This document shows positions 14,072 to 22,038 of a stretch of DNA of 24,172 nt, piece by piece. The stretch is from DASXIW01 sp036497785 (lineage in GTDB: Bacteria > Pseudomonadota > Alphaproteobacteria > Acetobacterales > Acetobacteraceae), in assembly GCA_036497785.1 (NCBI GenBank), contig DASXIW010000105.1, positions 1 to 24,172 on the forward strand. Reading direction: 5' to 3'. Position 1 is the first letter of the stretch, and each line of letters opens with the position of its first letter. Below the pieces are notes generated by a model. That model was not told the origin of the DNA and ran no database searches. It saw nothing but the letters and a program-made list of their open reading frames with translations. A program made the translations under genes and the position numbers.

Positions 14072-14785
14072 TTGACCGGCTATTTCACGCTGATCGGGTT
14101 CGGACCGACGGGCTGGGGCTGGCAGTTGCTCGATGCCAGCCTGATGACGCTGGCGGTCTCGGCCTGCGCCTTCGCCGCCAGCCTGGTGTTCGGCACGCTG
14201 GGCGCGGGCGCGAAGCTATCGGTCTCGCGCGCGGTACGGCGCGCAAGTGAGGTGTACACAACCGTTGTGCGCGGCGTGCCCGATCTGCTGGTGATCTATC
14301 TGTTCTATTTCGGCGGCAGCCAGGTGATGACTTCGCTTGGTCATCTGCTGGGGCGCGAAGGTTTTCTCGGCCTGAATGGCTTCATGGTGGGCATGCTGGC
14401 GGTGGGCCTGGTCGCCGGCGCCTATCAGACCGAAGTCATCCGCGGCGCCTATCAGGCAATTCCGCGCGGCGAAATCGAGGCGGCCCAGGTGATTGGCATG
14501 GGCCGGATGTTGATGTTGCGGCGGATCATCGCGCCGCGCGTGCTGCGCTACGCCCTGCCGGGCATGGGCAATGTCTGGCAGCAGGTGGTCAAGGAATCGG
14601 CACTGATCTCGGTGACCGGGCTCGCCGAGATCATGCGCCAGATACATGTCGGCGCGGGCTCCACCCGCCTGCCCTTCGACTTCTACATCACCGGCCTGTT
14701 CCTGTACCTGATCCTCACCAGCCTGTCCGGCCTGGTATTCCACGGCGTGGAAGGCTGGAGCATGCGCGGCGAAAGGCGGGCCTGA
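14072..14785 (+). CDS. HisQ-type amino-acid ABC permease
   Basis: This is one of two inner-membrane permeases of the importer. The 237-residue protein has several transmembrane helices and the EAA-loop that contacts the ATPase: EVIRGAYQAIPRGEIEAAQV followed by IGMGRMLMLRRIIAPRVLRY. The N-terminal half has TVVRGVPDLLVIYLFYFGG, the usual RGxPxLV motif. The start is a TTG at 14072 with GAGGTAA five bases upstream; no closer ATG fits. It lies 47 bases after the binding protein and three bases before the second permease. Confidence 0.9.
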   Translation: MTGYFTLIGFGPTGWGWQLLDASLMTLAVSACAFAASLVFGTLGAGAKLSVSRAVRRASEVYTTVVRGVPDLLVIYLFYFGGSQVMTSLGHLLGREGFLGLNGFMVGMLAVGLVAGAYQTEVIRGAYQAIPRGEIEAAQVIGMGRMLMLRRIIAPRVLRYALPGMGNVWQQVVKESALISVTGLAEIMRQIHVGAGSTRLPFDFYITGLFLYLILTSLSGLVFHGVEGWSMRGERRA

Positions 14786-14788
14786 GGC

Positions 14789-15478
14789 ATGGAATTCGCC
14801 TTCCTCGCGGACACGTTCCGCCAGCTATTGGGCGGGGTGCCGCTGACGCTGGAACTGGCGGGAAGCTCGATCCTGGCCGGTGCGATTCTCGCCTTGGCGC
14901 TGGCCCTGCTGCGCACGCTGCGCGGCCCGATGGGCTGGGCGGTGCGGGCCTATGTATTCGTCATGCGCGGCACGCCATTGCTGCTGCAGATTTTCCTGAT
15001 CTATTACGGCCTCGGCCAGTTCGCTGCCATACGCTACAGCTTTCTGTGGCTGTTCCTGCGCGAGCCCTATTGGTGCGCCATCCTGGCGCTGTCGCTGAAC
15101 ACCGCCGCCTATGGTTCGGAAATCATCCGGGGCGGGTTGCAGGCGGTGCCGCGTGGCGCGCTGGAAGCGGCACGCGTCTGCGGCATGTCCGGCCCGCTGC
15201 TGTATCGCCGCATCGTCCTGCCGCTGGCGCTGCGCCAGGCGCTGCCCGCCTATGGCAACGAAATCGTCATCATGGTGAAATCCACATCCCTCGCCAGCAT
15301 CATCACGCTGACGGAAATCAGCGGCATCTCCTACGCCATCATTTCCGAGACCTATCGCGCGCTGGAGGTGTTCCTGTGCGCGGGCGCGATCTACCTGGCC
15401 ATCATCTTCGTGCTGACCCGCGCCATCGCGGCACTGGAAAACTGGCTGAATCCGCATCTACGGACCGCCTTGCCATGA
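14789..15478 (+). CDS. HisM-type amino-acid ABC permease
   Basis: This is the second permease of the importer, 229 residues. It shows VFVMRGTPLLLQIFLIYYGL (the RGTPLLxQ motif of this family) and the EAA-loop EIIRGGLQAVPRGALEAARV with CGMSGPLLYRRIVLP. About five transmembrane helices are apparent. The ATG at 14789 is three bases after the stop of the first permease, and its own stop overlaps the ATG of the ATPase gene (ATGA). It pairs with the upstream permease as a heterodimer. Confidence 0.92.
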   Translation: MEFAFLADTFRQLLGGVPLTLELAGSSILAGAILALALALLRTLRGPMGWAVRAYVFVMRGTPLLLQIFLIYYGLGQFAAIRYSFLWLFLREPYWCAILALSLNTAAYGSEIIRGGLQAVPRGALEAARVCGMSGPLLYRRIVLPLALRQALPAYGNEIVIMVKSTSLASIITLTEISGISYAIISETYRALEVFLCAGAIYLAIIFVLTRAIAALENWLNPHLRTALP

Positions 15479-16245
15479 GCCCCTCCGCCATCGCCGTCAC
15501 CGATCTGCACAAAAGCTTCGGCCGCAACGAGGTGCTGTGCGGCGTGTCGCTGGATGCGCGGGAGGGCGAGGTGATTTCCATCATCGGTGCCAGCGGCTCG
15601 GGCAAATCCACCCTGCTGCGCTGCATCCCGCTGCTGGAAGTGCCGGATGCCGGCACGATCGCCATCGCCGGCGAGACCATCCACCTGCGCACCCGCCACG
15701 GCCGCCATGTCGCCGCCGATGCAGCACAGGTGAACCGCCTGCGCGCCTCGCTGGGCTTCGTGTTCCAGAGCTTCAACCTGTGGGCGCATATGACGGTATT
15801 GCAGAACGTGATCGAGGCGCCGGTGCATGTGCAGCGCCGTCCGCGCGCCGATTGCATCGCCGAGGCCGAAGCGCTGCTCGACAAGGTGGGCCTTTCCGAC
15901 AAGCGCGACGCCTACCCCGCCCAGCTCTCCGGCGGCCAGCAGCAGCGCGCCGCCATCGCCCGCGCGCTCGCCATGCATCCCCGCGCGCTGCTGTTCGACG
16001 AGCCGACCTCGGCGCTGGATCCCGAACTGGTGAGCGAGGTGCTGCGCGTCATTCGCGGCCTCGCCGAGGAAGGCCGCACCATGCTGATCGTCACGCATGA
16101 AATGGCCTTCGCCGCTGACGTCTCCACCCGCGCCATCTTCCTGCACGCCGGCAAAATCGAGGAAGAAGGCCCCCCCGCCCAAGTCTTCGGCGCCCCCCTA
16201 ACCGATCGCTGCCGCCAATTCGTCACCCGTCACCTGAACCGCTAA
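15475..16245 (+). CDS. HisP-type ATPase of amino-acid ABC importer
   Basis: This is the energy-coupling subunit of the importer. In 256 residues it has Walker A GASGSGKST, Q-loop VFQSFNLWAHMTV (FNLW is typical of polar amino-acid importers), signature LSGGQQQR, Walker B LLFDEPTSALDPE and the switch histidine in VTHEMAFA. The HLRTRHGRHVAADA insert before the Q-loop is the length seen in HisP/OccP-like ATPases for basic amino acids and opines. The start at 15475 overlaps the permease stop. The stop lies at the outer edge of the terminator element that follows. Confidence 0.95.
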   Translation: MSPSAIAVTDLHKSFGRNEVLCGVSLDAREGEVISIIGASGSGKSTLLRCIPLLEVPDAGTIAIAGETIHLRTRHGRHVAADAAQVNRLRASLGFVFQSFNLWAHMTVLQNVIEAPVHVQRRPRADCIAEAEALLDKVGLSDKRDAYPAQLSGGQQQRAAIARALAMHPRALLFDEPTSALDPELVSEVLRVIRGLAEEGRTMLIVTHEMAFAADVSTRAIFLHAGKIEEEGPPAQVFGAPLTDRCRQFVTRHLNR

Positions 16246-16342
16246 ACGGACAAGAGTTTTTTGCTTCTTTTTTGCAAAAAAGAAGCCCTTTAGGGGGCTT
16301 GTTCTTTTTTAAAAAAACAACCAAAAACTTTTATCCGTTTAG
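16242..16342. terminator. Tail-to-tail pair of terminator cassettes between convergent genes
   Basis: This is an AT-rich island in GC-rich DNA. Left half: a perfect 24-base palindrome at 16263-16286 (GCTTCTTTTTTG/CAAAAAAGAAGC). Right half: a similar T-run/A-run hairpin at 16299-16320. The halves are inverted, imperfect copies: each strand reads from its gene's own stop codon CTAAACGGA(C/T)AA(G/A)AG, then TTTTT, then the hairpin, then GCCC. Each gene therefore terminates in its own copy of the same cassette. Confidence 0.8.
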
Positions 16343-17844
16343 GACCAGGCTAGAGTTTGGCCCAGGACCCAGCCGTTCAGGTAATTGGTGTAGCCCAGTT
16401 TCTTTTTGCGCACCACGCCTTGCGCGGCTTGCAGCAGAGGGATGGCGGCGCCGATCTCCGTGGCCTCCCGCTCCAGCGCGCGCCAGCCATCCAGGCGCGC
16501 CGCCGGGTCCGTCACGCTCGCCATGGCGGCGATCTTCTGGCCGAACACCATGTCCTTCCAGGCCGAGATCGGCGATGCCGGGTTGAGCAGCGCCCCCGCG
16601 CCGAGTTCGGGATCGCCGGTCGGATTGTCCAAGGCATACAGCGTCGCTTCGGGCAGATAATTGGCGCGGTTGAGATCGGCGTATTTGGTGTATTCGATCA
16701 CTTCCAGCTCGGCCGCGATCCCCACTGCCTGCCACATCTGCGCGATGGCGCGGGCGATGTCGAAATCGCCGGCGAATTCGCCGTTGGTGGTGGCCAGCCG
16801 GATGCGCACCGGCTGGCCCTGGCCGTAACCGGATTTCGCCAGAAGCAGCCTGGACAAAGCGGGGTCGTAGGCGAACACATAGTCATCGACGGCGGCGGGC
16901 GTGCCGTGGATCGCCAGCACTGAAAGCGGCAAGGCCGCGCCGCCGAACACCGCCTGAGACAGGGCCTTCTTGTCGATGGCGTGATGCGCGGCCAAGCGGA
17001 TGGCGGGATCGGCGAAGCCCTGATCGGAGCGCGTCTGCAACAGGATCATCCGCGTATCCGGCGACGACTCCGCGACCAGGCCGGGCATGGCGGCGAGATG
17101 CGCCATCGCGGCCGCCGGCACATCCACCGCCAGATCGACCCTTCCCGCTTCCACCGCCGCGGCGCGGGCGGCGGGCTCGTGGATAATGTCGATGCTGAGG
17201 CGCCGCAACTTCGGCCTGGGCCCCCAATAGGCCTCGTTCCGCTCCAGCACGATGCGGCCTTCATCCTCGTATCCCGCCAGCTTGTAGGGGCCGGTGCCGA
17301 TCGGGTGTGTGGCTAGCGGCTCCGCGCCCGGCGCCTGCATGGCCGCCTGCGGCACCACGAAGGAAGCGAGGGAGGCGAGCCGGACCGGGGCGCTGGGCAA
17401 CGGGCCATCGAAGTGCATGATGGCGCGCGTGGCGGACGGGGTTTCAATGTGCCGCAGCAGCGGCCAGGACGCCGCCAGATCGCTCTTCTGCCCGGCCCTG
17501 GCACGGCCCAGGAATGTCCAGCGGAAATCCGCCGAACTGAGCTTGTCGCCGTTGTGGAAGGTGACGTCGTCGCGCAGATCGACGGTCAGGCTGAGCGCAT
17601 CGGGGGCAAGATCCCACGCGCTGACCAGGGCGGGGGTCAGCCGCAGGCCGGGATCCAGATCCAAAGCCGGATCATAGATGAGCTTGTACAGCGACTGGGC
17701 GCGCGGCACCGCGCGCAGATTCGGGTCCCAGCCAGGGACATCGCTGGGCCATGCGATTGTCGCGCCCTCCGGCTCCGGCGCCGCGCCAGCAAGAAGCACG
17801 GCCGCGGCACTGGCCAGCACCGCGCGACGCGATATATCGACCAT
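16339..17844 (-). CDS. DppA/OppA-type extracellular solute-binding protein (family 5) with Tat signal
   Basis: This is a periplasmic binding protein for peptides or similar small molecules. The N-terminus (VDISRRAVLASAAAVLLAGA) is a twin-arginine signal, suggesting export in a folded state. The SBP_bac_5 fold is shown by SLYKLIYDPALDLDPGLRL, LTVDLRDDVTFHNGDKLSSA, HPIGTGPYKLAGYEDEGRIV, ERNEAYWG and IRLAAHHAIDKKALSQAVFG. It is 501 residues, a normal length. No permease or ATPase gene accompanies it, so it is either an orphan that uses another transporter or a scavenging or sensing protein. The ATG at 17844 has a G-rich stretch upstream. Its stop lies in the terminator pair shared with the importer operon. 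Confidence 0.9.
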   Translation of the reverse strand: MVDISRRAVLASAAAVLLAGAAPEPEGATIAWPSDVPGWDPNLRAVPRAQSLYKLIYDPALDLDPGLRLTPALVSAWDLAPDALSLTVDLRDDVTFHNGDKLSSADFRWTFLGRARAGQKSDLAASWPLLRHIETPSATRAIMHFDGPLPSAPVRLASLASFVVPQAAMQAPGAEPLATHPIGTGPYKLAGYEDEGRIVLERNEAYWGPRPKLRRLSIDIIHEPAARAAAVEAGRVDLAVDVPAAAMAHLAAMPGLVAESSPDTRMILLQTRSDQGFADPAIRLAAHHAIDKKALSQAVFGGAALPLSVLAIHGTPAAVDDYVFAYDPALSRLLLAKSGYGQGQPVRIRLATTNGEFAGDFDIARAIAQMWQAVGIAAELEVIEYTKYADLNRANYLPEATLYALDNPTGDPELGAGALLNPASPISAWKDMVFGQKIAAMASVTDPAARLDGWRALEREATEIGAAIPLLQAAQGVVRKKKLGYTNYLNGWVLGQTLAWS

Positions 17845-17902
17845 GACAACCCCCGCCTCGATATCGTCCAGGATATCGCGGCGCTTCTAGGCTGGAATAT
17901 CG
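17834..17902. promoter_or_regulatory. Cluster of ATATCG repeats around the start of the binding-protein gene
   Basis: ATATCG occurs at 17834-17839, 17861-17866, 17873-17878 and 17897-17902. The middle pair forms a perfect dyad, CGATATC at 17859-17865 and GATATCG at 17872-17878, with a six-base spacer. It lies over the start and leader of the minus-strand binding-protein gene, a suitable place for a repressor site. Confidence 0.35.
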
Positions 17903-18059
17903 CGCGCCGAAAGCCGGCAACTGCACGCGGGGGGATTTGCTCGCGTGCCGATCCGCCTGCATGATGCGATGCCAGCAGCAGGGCACAGACCCCGCAAGGT
18001 CCATAGCTTCACGAAGGCCCACTGCTTCTCCAGGGATCATCTTCTCCAAGGATCATCGC
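17903..18059. other. Remaining divergent intergenic region ahead of the CoA transferase
   Basis: No gene is supported here; a reading frame that runs into the CoA transferase from 17937 lacks family-like sequence. Its last part carries a 16-base tandem duplication that includes the ribosome binding site. Confidence 0.4.
18025..18056 (+). repeat. Tandem 16-base duplication including the ribosome binding site of the CoA transferase
   Basis: CTTCTCCAGGGATCAT (18025-18040) is directly followed by CTTCTCCAAGGATCAT (18041-18056), with one mismatch. The second copy supplies AAGGA seven bases before the ATG at 18060; the first supplies a second AGGGA 16 bases further upstream. Confidence 0.8.
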
Positions 18060-19232
18060 ATGACCACGCTGCCCCTCGCCCGCTTCAAGGTTCTCGACCT
18101 CAGCCGGGTCCGCGCCGGCCCCACCGCCGTGCGGCAGCTCGCCGATTGGGGTGCCGAGGTCATCAAGATCGAGGCGACCGGTGGAGAGGACGGCATGGGC
18201 GGGGCGCGTCACGCGCCGGATTTCCAGAACCTGCATCGCAACAAGCGCAGCCTGACGCTGGACCTGAAGCAGCAGGAGGGGCGGGAAATCCTGTACCGGC
18301 TGGCGAAAAACGCCGATGTGGTGGTGGAAAACTACCGCCCGGATGTGAAGTTTCGCCTGAAGATCGATTACGAAACCCTGCGCGCGATCAACCCGCGCAT
18401 CGTCTATGCCAGCATCTCCGGCTTCGGGCAGGACGGCCCTTATGTGAACCGCCCCGGCTTCGACCAGATCGCCCAGGGCATGGGCGGGCTGATGTCCATC
18501 ACCGGCCTGCCCGGCCAAGGCCCGGTGCGCGTGGGCATTCCGGTCGCCGACCTTACCGCCGGCATTTTCGCCGCCATGGGCATATTGGTGGCGCTGCTGG
18601 AACGCGAGCAATCCGGCCAGGGGCAATGGGTGCAAAGCTCGCTGCTGGCCTCGCAGATCTCCATGCTGGACTTCCAGGCGGCACGCTGGACCATCGGCCA
18701 GGAAATCCCGGCGCAGGCCGGCAACGACCATCCCACCAGCATTCCCACCGGCGTCTTCGCCACAGCGGACGGCCACATCAACATCGCCGCCTCTGGTACC
18801 GCCATGTTCGGCCGGCTCTGCGACACGCTGGGCATACCGGAGGTCGCCACCGATCCTGACTACATCACGGACAAAGGCCGCTCCCAGCACCGCAAGGCGC
18901 TGAACGCAGCGATCGAGGAAAAGACACGCGGCAACAGCTCGGCATACTGGATCGAGGCGTTGAACAAGGCCGGCGTGCCATGCGGGCCGATCAACAATAT
19001 GGAGCAGGTCTTCGCGGACCCGCAGGTCCAGCATTTGAACATCACCCGCCACATCACCCATCCCGTGCTGGGCGAGCAGGAGGTGATCGGTCAGCCCATC
19101 CAACTTAGCCGCAGCCAATGGCAAATCCGTAGTGCCTCGCCCGAGAAGGGCGAACATACCGACGAAATCCTGCGCGAGATCGGCTACAGCGACACCGATA
19201 TCGCAGCACTGCACGAACAGAAAGTTGTCTGA
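18060..19232 (+). CDS. CaiB/BaiF class III acyl-CoA transferase
   Basis: Class III CoA transferases move CoA between carboxylic acids. The 390-residue protein starts LARFKVLDLSRVRAGPTAVRQLADWGAEVIKIE, spanning residues 6-38, a textbook family opening. It continues with HRNKRSLTLDLK, DVVVENYRPDV, YASISGFGQDGPYVNRPGFD and GLMSITG. The probable catalytic Asp is Asp164 in PVADLTAGIFAAMGI. The substrate is unknown. The ATG at 18060 has AAGGA at good spacing. Its TGA at 19230-19232 abuts the next gene, a luciferase-like flavin oxidoreductase, so the two were probably co-transcribed. Confidence 0.92.
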   Translation: MTTLPLARFKVLDLSRVRAGPTAVRQLADWGAEVIKIEATGGEDGMGGARHAPDFQNLHRNKRSLTLDLKQQEGREILYRLAKNADVVVENYRPDVKFRLKIDYETLRAINPRIVYASISGFGQDGPYVNRPGFDQIAQGMGGLMSITGLPGQGPVRVGIPVADLTAGIFAAMGILVALLEREQSGQGQWVQSSLLASQISMLDFQAARWTIGQEIPAQAGNDHPTSIPTGVFATADGHINIAASGTAMFGRLCDTLGIPEVATDPDYITDKGRSQHRKALNAAIEEKTRGNSSAYWIEALNKAGVPCGPINNMEQVFADPQVQHLNITRHITHPVLGEQEVIGQPIQLSRSQWQIRSASPEKGEHTDEILREIGYSDTDIAALHEQKVV

Positions 19233-20292
19233 TACAGGTTGCCCTTTTCAACATCATGGCGCTGAACCACAAGGGCGAGACGCCGGCCTCGGTGATGGCC
19301 ACCACCAAGCAGGCGGTGGCGCAAGCCGACCGGCTGGGCTTCGATGTCACCTGGTTCGCGGAACATCACTTCTCCGCCTTCTCCATCTGCGCCAGCCCGC
19401 AAATGATGGCCATGCATTGCGCCGGCTTGACCAGCCGGATCAAGCTGGGGCCGGGCGTGCTGGTGCTGCCGCTGCACGAGCCGCTGCGCATAATCGAAGA
19501 ACTCGGCATGCTCGACCACGCGAGCGACGGCCGCCTGGTGGTGGGCATCGGCACCGGCCACCAGCCGCGGGAATTCCGCAGCCTCGGCGTCTCCATGGAT
19601 GAACGCCATGACCGCTTCATGGAAAACTGGGACATGCTCAACGCCGCTTGGCGCGATGGGCGGCTCGCCATCGATGGCAAATTCAGGCAGGTCCCACCAA
19701 CCCGTTTCTCCATCGGCCCCGTGGGCGGCCGCCGCCCTGAGCTATTCGTGGCCACCCACGACCCCCGCGTGGCGGGCCGCGCCGCACGCGAAGGTGCCGT
19801 GATCTTCACCAGCCCCGGCTATCGCGCATTGCCCGAAGCCCTCGCGCAACGCGACTTCGTCTGGCGCGCCGCGGCAGAAGCCGGCGTCGCCGCGCCGGGT
19901 GTGAAACTCGGTGTGCAACGCTATGTGTTTGTCACCGAGCACCCGGCTACGGCGCGCCAGGAGCCTGCGAGGGCATGGTGCATTTCATGCGCCGCATGCG
20001 CAGCCTGCGCGACATTCACCCCGCGCGCGACGGCCTGCATCTGCACAGCATCCCCTTCCCCGGAGAACCCGATGTGGATTGGTTGCTGGACAACGCCATG
20101 GTGGGCGACCCCGAGACCGTCGCGGAACGACTGAGCCGCGACGTGGCGGCGCTGCAACCCTATCATCTGAGCGCCTATATGGGATTATCCGGTCTGCCCG
20201 GCGAGGATGTGGTGCGCTCGGTGACGCTGGTCGGCGAAAGGGGGCTGCCGCGTCTGCGGGCGATAGCGGCGGAAAGGGCGGCGGCAGCGTAA
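19232..20292 (+). pseudogene. Luciferase-like (LLM) flavin-dependent oxidoreductase with lost start and frameshift
   Basis: This is a bacterial luciferase-family flavin oxidoreductase. The conserved opening VALFNIMALNHKGETP needs a start at about 19232, where the codon is ATA; an ATG there would form the TGATG overlap seen elsewhere in the window. The first standard start, the ATG at 19256, removes part of the first strand. The protein then reads WFAEHHFSAFSICASPQMMA, LGPGVLVLPLHEP and GIGTGHQPREF until about 19963. There one missing G shifts the frame; the second frame resumes with ACEGMVHFMRRMRSL and the family C-terminus AMVGDPETVAERL. Two separate lesions suggest decay, although sequencing error could explain both. 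Confidence 0.75.
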
Positions 20293-20310
20293 TACCAGCC
20301 GCCTGAAGCT

Positions 20311-22038
20311 CTACCCCCTCAAACGCGCGGTCGCCGCCTCATCCACACCGCCCTCGGCCGTCAACGCAACGCCGTAGATCCCACGCGCATTCTCGGCTGA
20401 CACCAGCCCGTCCCGCACATCCCGCGCCACCAGCGCCGGGTCACGCGCCTTGGCATTCCCCATGCCGCCGCCACCAGGCAGCAGCAGTAGCAGCCTTTCG
20501 CCATCCGGGATCACCTGAAACCCCTTGGTCCGTAGCGTCTCGCCGGAGGCAAGCCGCACCACCCCCGGCGCGCCCTCACCGCCGTCATCCCGTCCCTTCG
20601 GCGGATGCGCCACCCGGTCGAAAATGGCGTTCACCGCGAATTCCAGTTCGCCCTTCGTGCCGATCTCCATGACCTGCCCGAAGCCGCCGCGTGTCTTCCC
20701 CGCACCGCCGCTATCCGGCCGGAGTTCCTTCTTCCAGAAGATCACCGGCGCCACGTTCTCTGTGGCCTCCACCGGCATGGTGCGCACGCCGGAGGGAAAC
20801 GCCGTCCCGTCCAGCCCGTCCCGTGTCGGTCGCGCGCCGGTGCCGCCGGAGTTGAAGGTAATCACTTCGAAATCGGGCAACACCGCTTTGTTGCCGCGCG
20901 CCTGCCCGGACACGGAGGACCCACCCCGCAGCGGCGGATTCCACAGGCAGGAAGACCCCTCGGCCGCCACCCGGTCCGGCACCACCTGATGCAGGCAGCC
21001 CATCATCAGATCGGGCAGCAACTGCCCCACCACATGGCGAACGGACACGGGATAGGGCCGTGGCGCATTCAGGATGCAGCCTTCTGGGATCTTCATGCGG
21101 AACGGCGCCAGGCTCGCCCAGTTATTCGGAATTTCCGGCGCCACCACCACCTTGATGCCGAAGCAGGAATAGGCCCGGCAATACGGCGCCGGCACGTTAA
21201 TTCCACGCTGCGACAGGCCGGAAGTGCCGGCGAAATCCACCTCGATCGCATCGTCCAGAATGCGCATCGCCGCCTTCAGCGTCACCGGCGATTCATATCC
21301 GTCCGAACTAATCTCGCTGGAGTAGACGCCTTTCCCCAGCTTGGCGATCTCCGCCACTGTGGCGCGATGCGAACTCTCGAAGATGAACGCGGCCAGCGGA
21401 TCGATGCTGTCCATGTCGAACTCGTCCATCATCTGCACCAGCCGCCGCGCGCCCGCATCGTTGCAGGCGCATAGCGAATACACATCGCCTTCCAACTCCA
21501 CCGGCAGGCGGCTGCCCGCGCGGATGAAGTCGAACAGCGTCTCATTGGCCACACCCCGGTCGAAGCATTTCACGATCGGGATATACAGCCCCTCCTCGAA
21601 CACGCTGCGCCCCTCGGGCCCCATGCCCAACCCGCCCACATCGATCACATGCGCGGTATTGGCGAACAGCCCCACGATCTTCCCGTTGCGAAAAGCCGGC
21701 GTCACCACCGTCAGATCATGCAAATGCCCGGTGCCCAGCCAGGGATCGTTGGTGATGTAATGATCGCCCGGCTGCATGGTCTCGGCCGGGAACTTCGCCA
21801 GGAAATGCCCCACGCTCTCCATCATGGAGTTCACATGCCCCGGCGTGCCCGTCACCGCCTGGGCCAGCATGCGCCCCTGCAGATCGAATATCCCCGCCGA
21901 CAAATCGCCGGCCTCGCGCACCGTGGTGCTGAAGGCGGTGCGGATCATGGTCTGCGCCTGCTCCTCCACCACCGCGATCAACCGGTTCCACATGATCTGG
22001 CGCTGAATGCCCGCCAGCGCGTCCGTGTTCGATGCCAT
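20311..22038 (-). CDS. hyuB: Hydantoinase B / oxoprolinase family subunit
   Basis: This is the second subunit of an ATP-dependent amidohydrolase or related carboxylase of the HyuA/HyuB, 5-oxoprolinase and acetone carboxylase superfamily. The protein is 575 residues, the usual length. It shows REAGDLSAGIFDLQGRMLAQ, GTPGHVNSM, PGDHYITNDPWLGTGHLHD and, near the end, LLLLLPGGGGMGNAKARDP. The ATG at 22038 shares its A with the hyuA stop (TGATG); a GTG at 22041 would add one residue. It ends 18 bases from the end of the convergent luciferase-like gene with no obvious hairpin between them. The substrate is unknown. Confidence 0.92.
   Translation of the reverse strand: MASNTDALAGIQRQIMWNRLIAVVEEQAQTMIRTAFSTTVREAGDLSAGIFDLQGRMLAQAVTGTPGHVNSMMESVGHFLAKFPAETMQPGDHYITNDPWLGTGHLHDLTVVTPAFRNGKIVGLFANTAHVIDVGGLGMGPEGRSVFEEGLYIPIVKCFDRGVANETLFDFIRAGSRLPVELEGDVYSLCACNDAGARRLVQMMDEFDMDSIDPLAAFIFESSHRATVAEIAKLGKGVYSSEISSDGYESPVTLKAAMRILDDAIEVDFAGTSGLSQRGINVPAPYCRAYSCFGIKVVVAPEIPNNWASLAPFRMKIPEGCILNAPRPYPVSVRHVVGQLLPDLMMGCLHQVVPDRVAAEGSSCLWNPPLRGGSSVSGQARGNKAVLPDFEVITFNSGGTGARPTRDGLDGTAFPSGVRTMPVEATENVAPVIFWKKELRPDSGGAGKTRGGFGQVMEIGTKGELEFAVNAIFDRVAHPPKGRDDGGEGAPGVVRLASGETLRTKGFQVIPDGERLLLLLPGGGGMGNAKARDPALVARDVRDGLVSAENARGIYGVALTAEGGVDEAATARLRG

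Noticed and set aside
17937..18059. Upstream extension of the CoA transferase reading frame by 41 codons
   Set aside because: The extension has no family-like sequence, while the ATG at 18060 has a good ribosome binding site and the canonical family start.
20605..21474. 289-codon plus-strand frame over hyuB
   Set aside because: It is antisense to the clearly conserved HyuB sequence and shows shadow composition.
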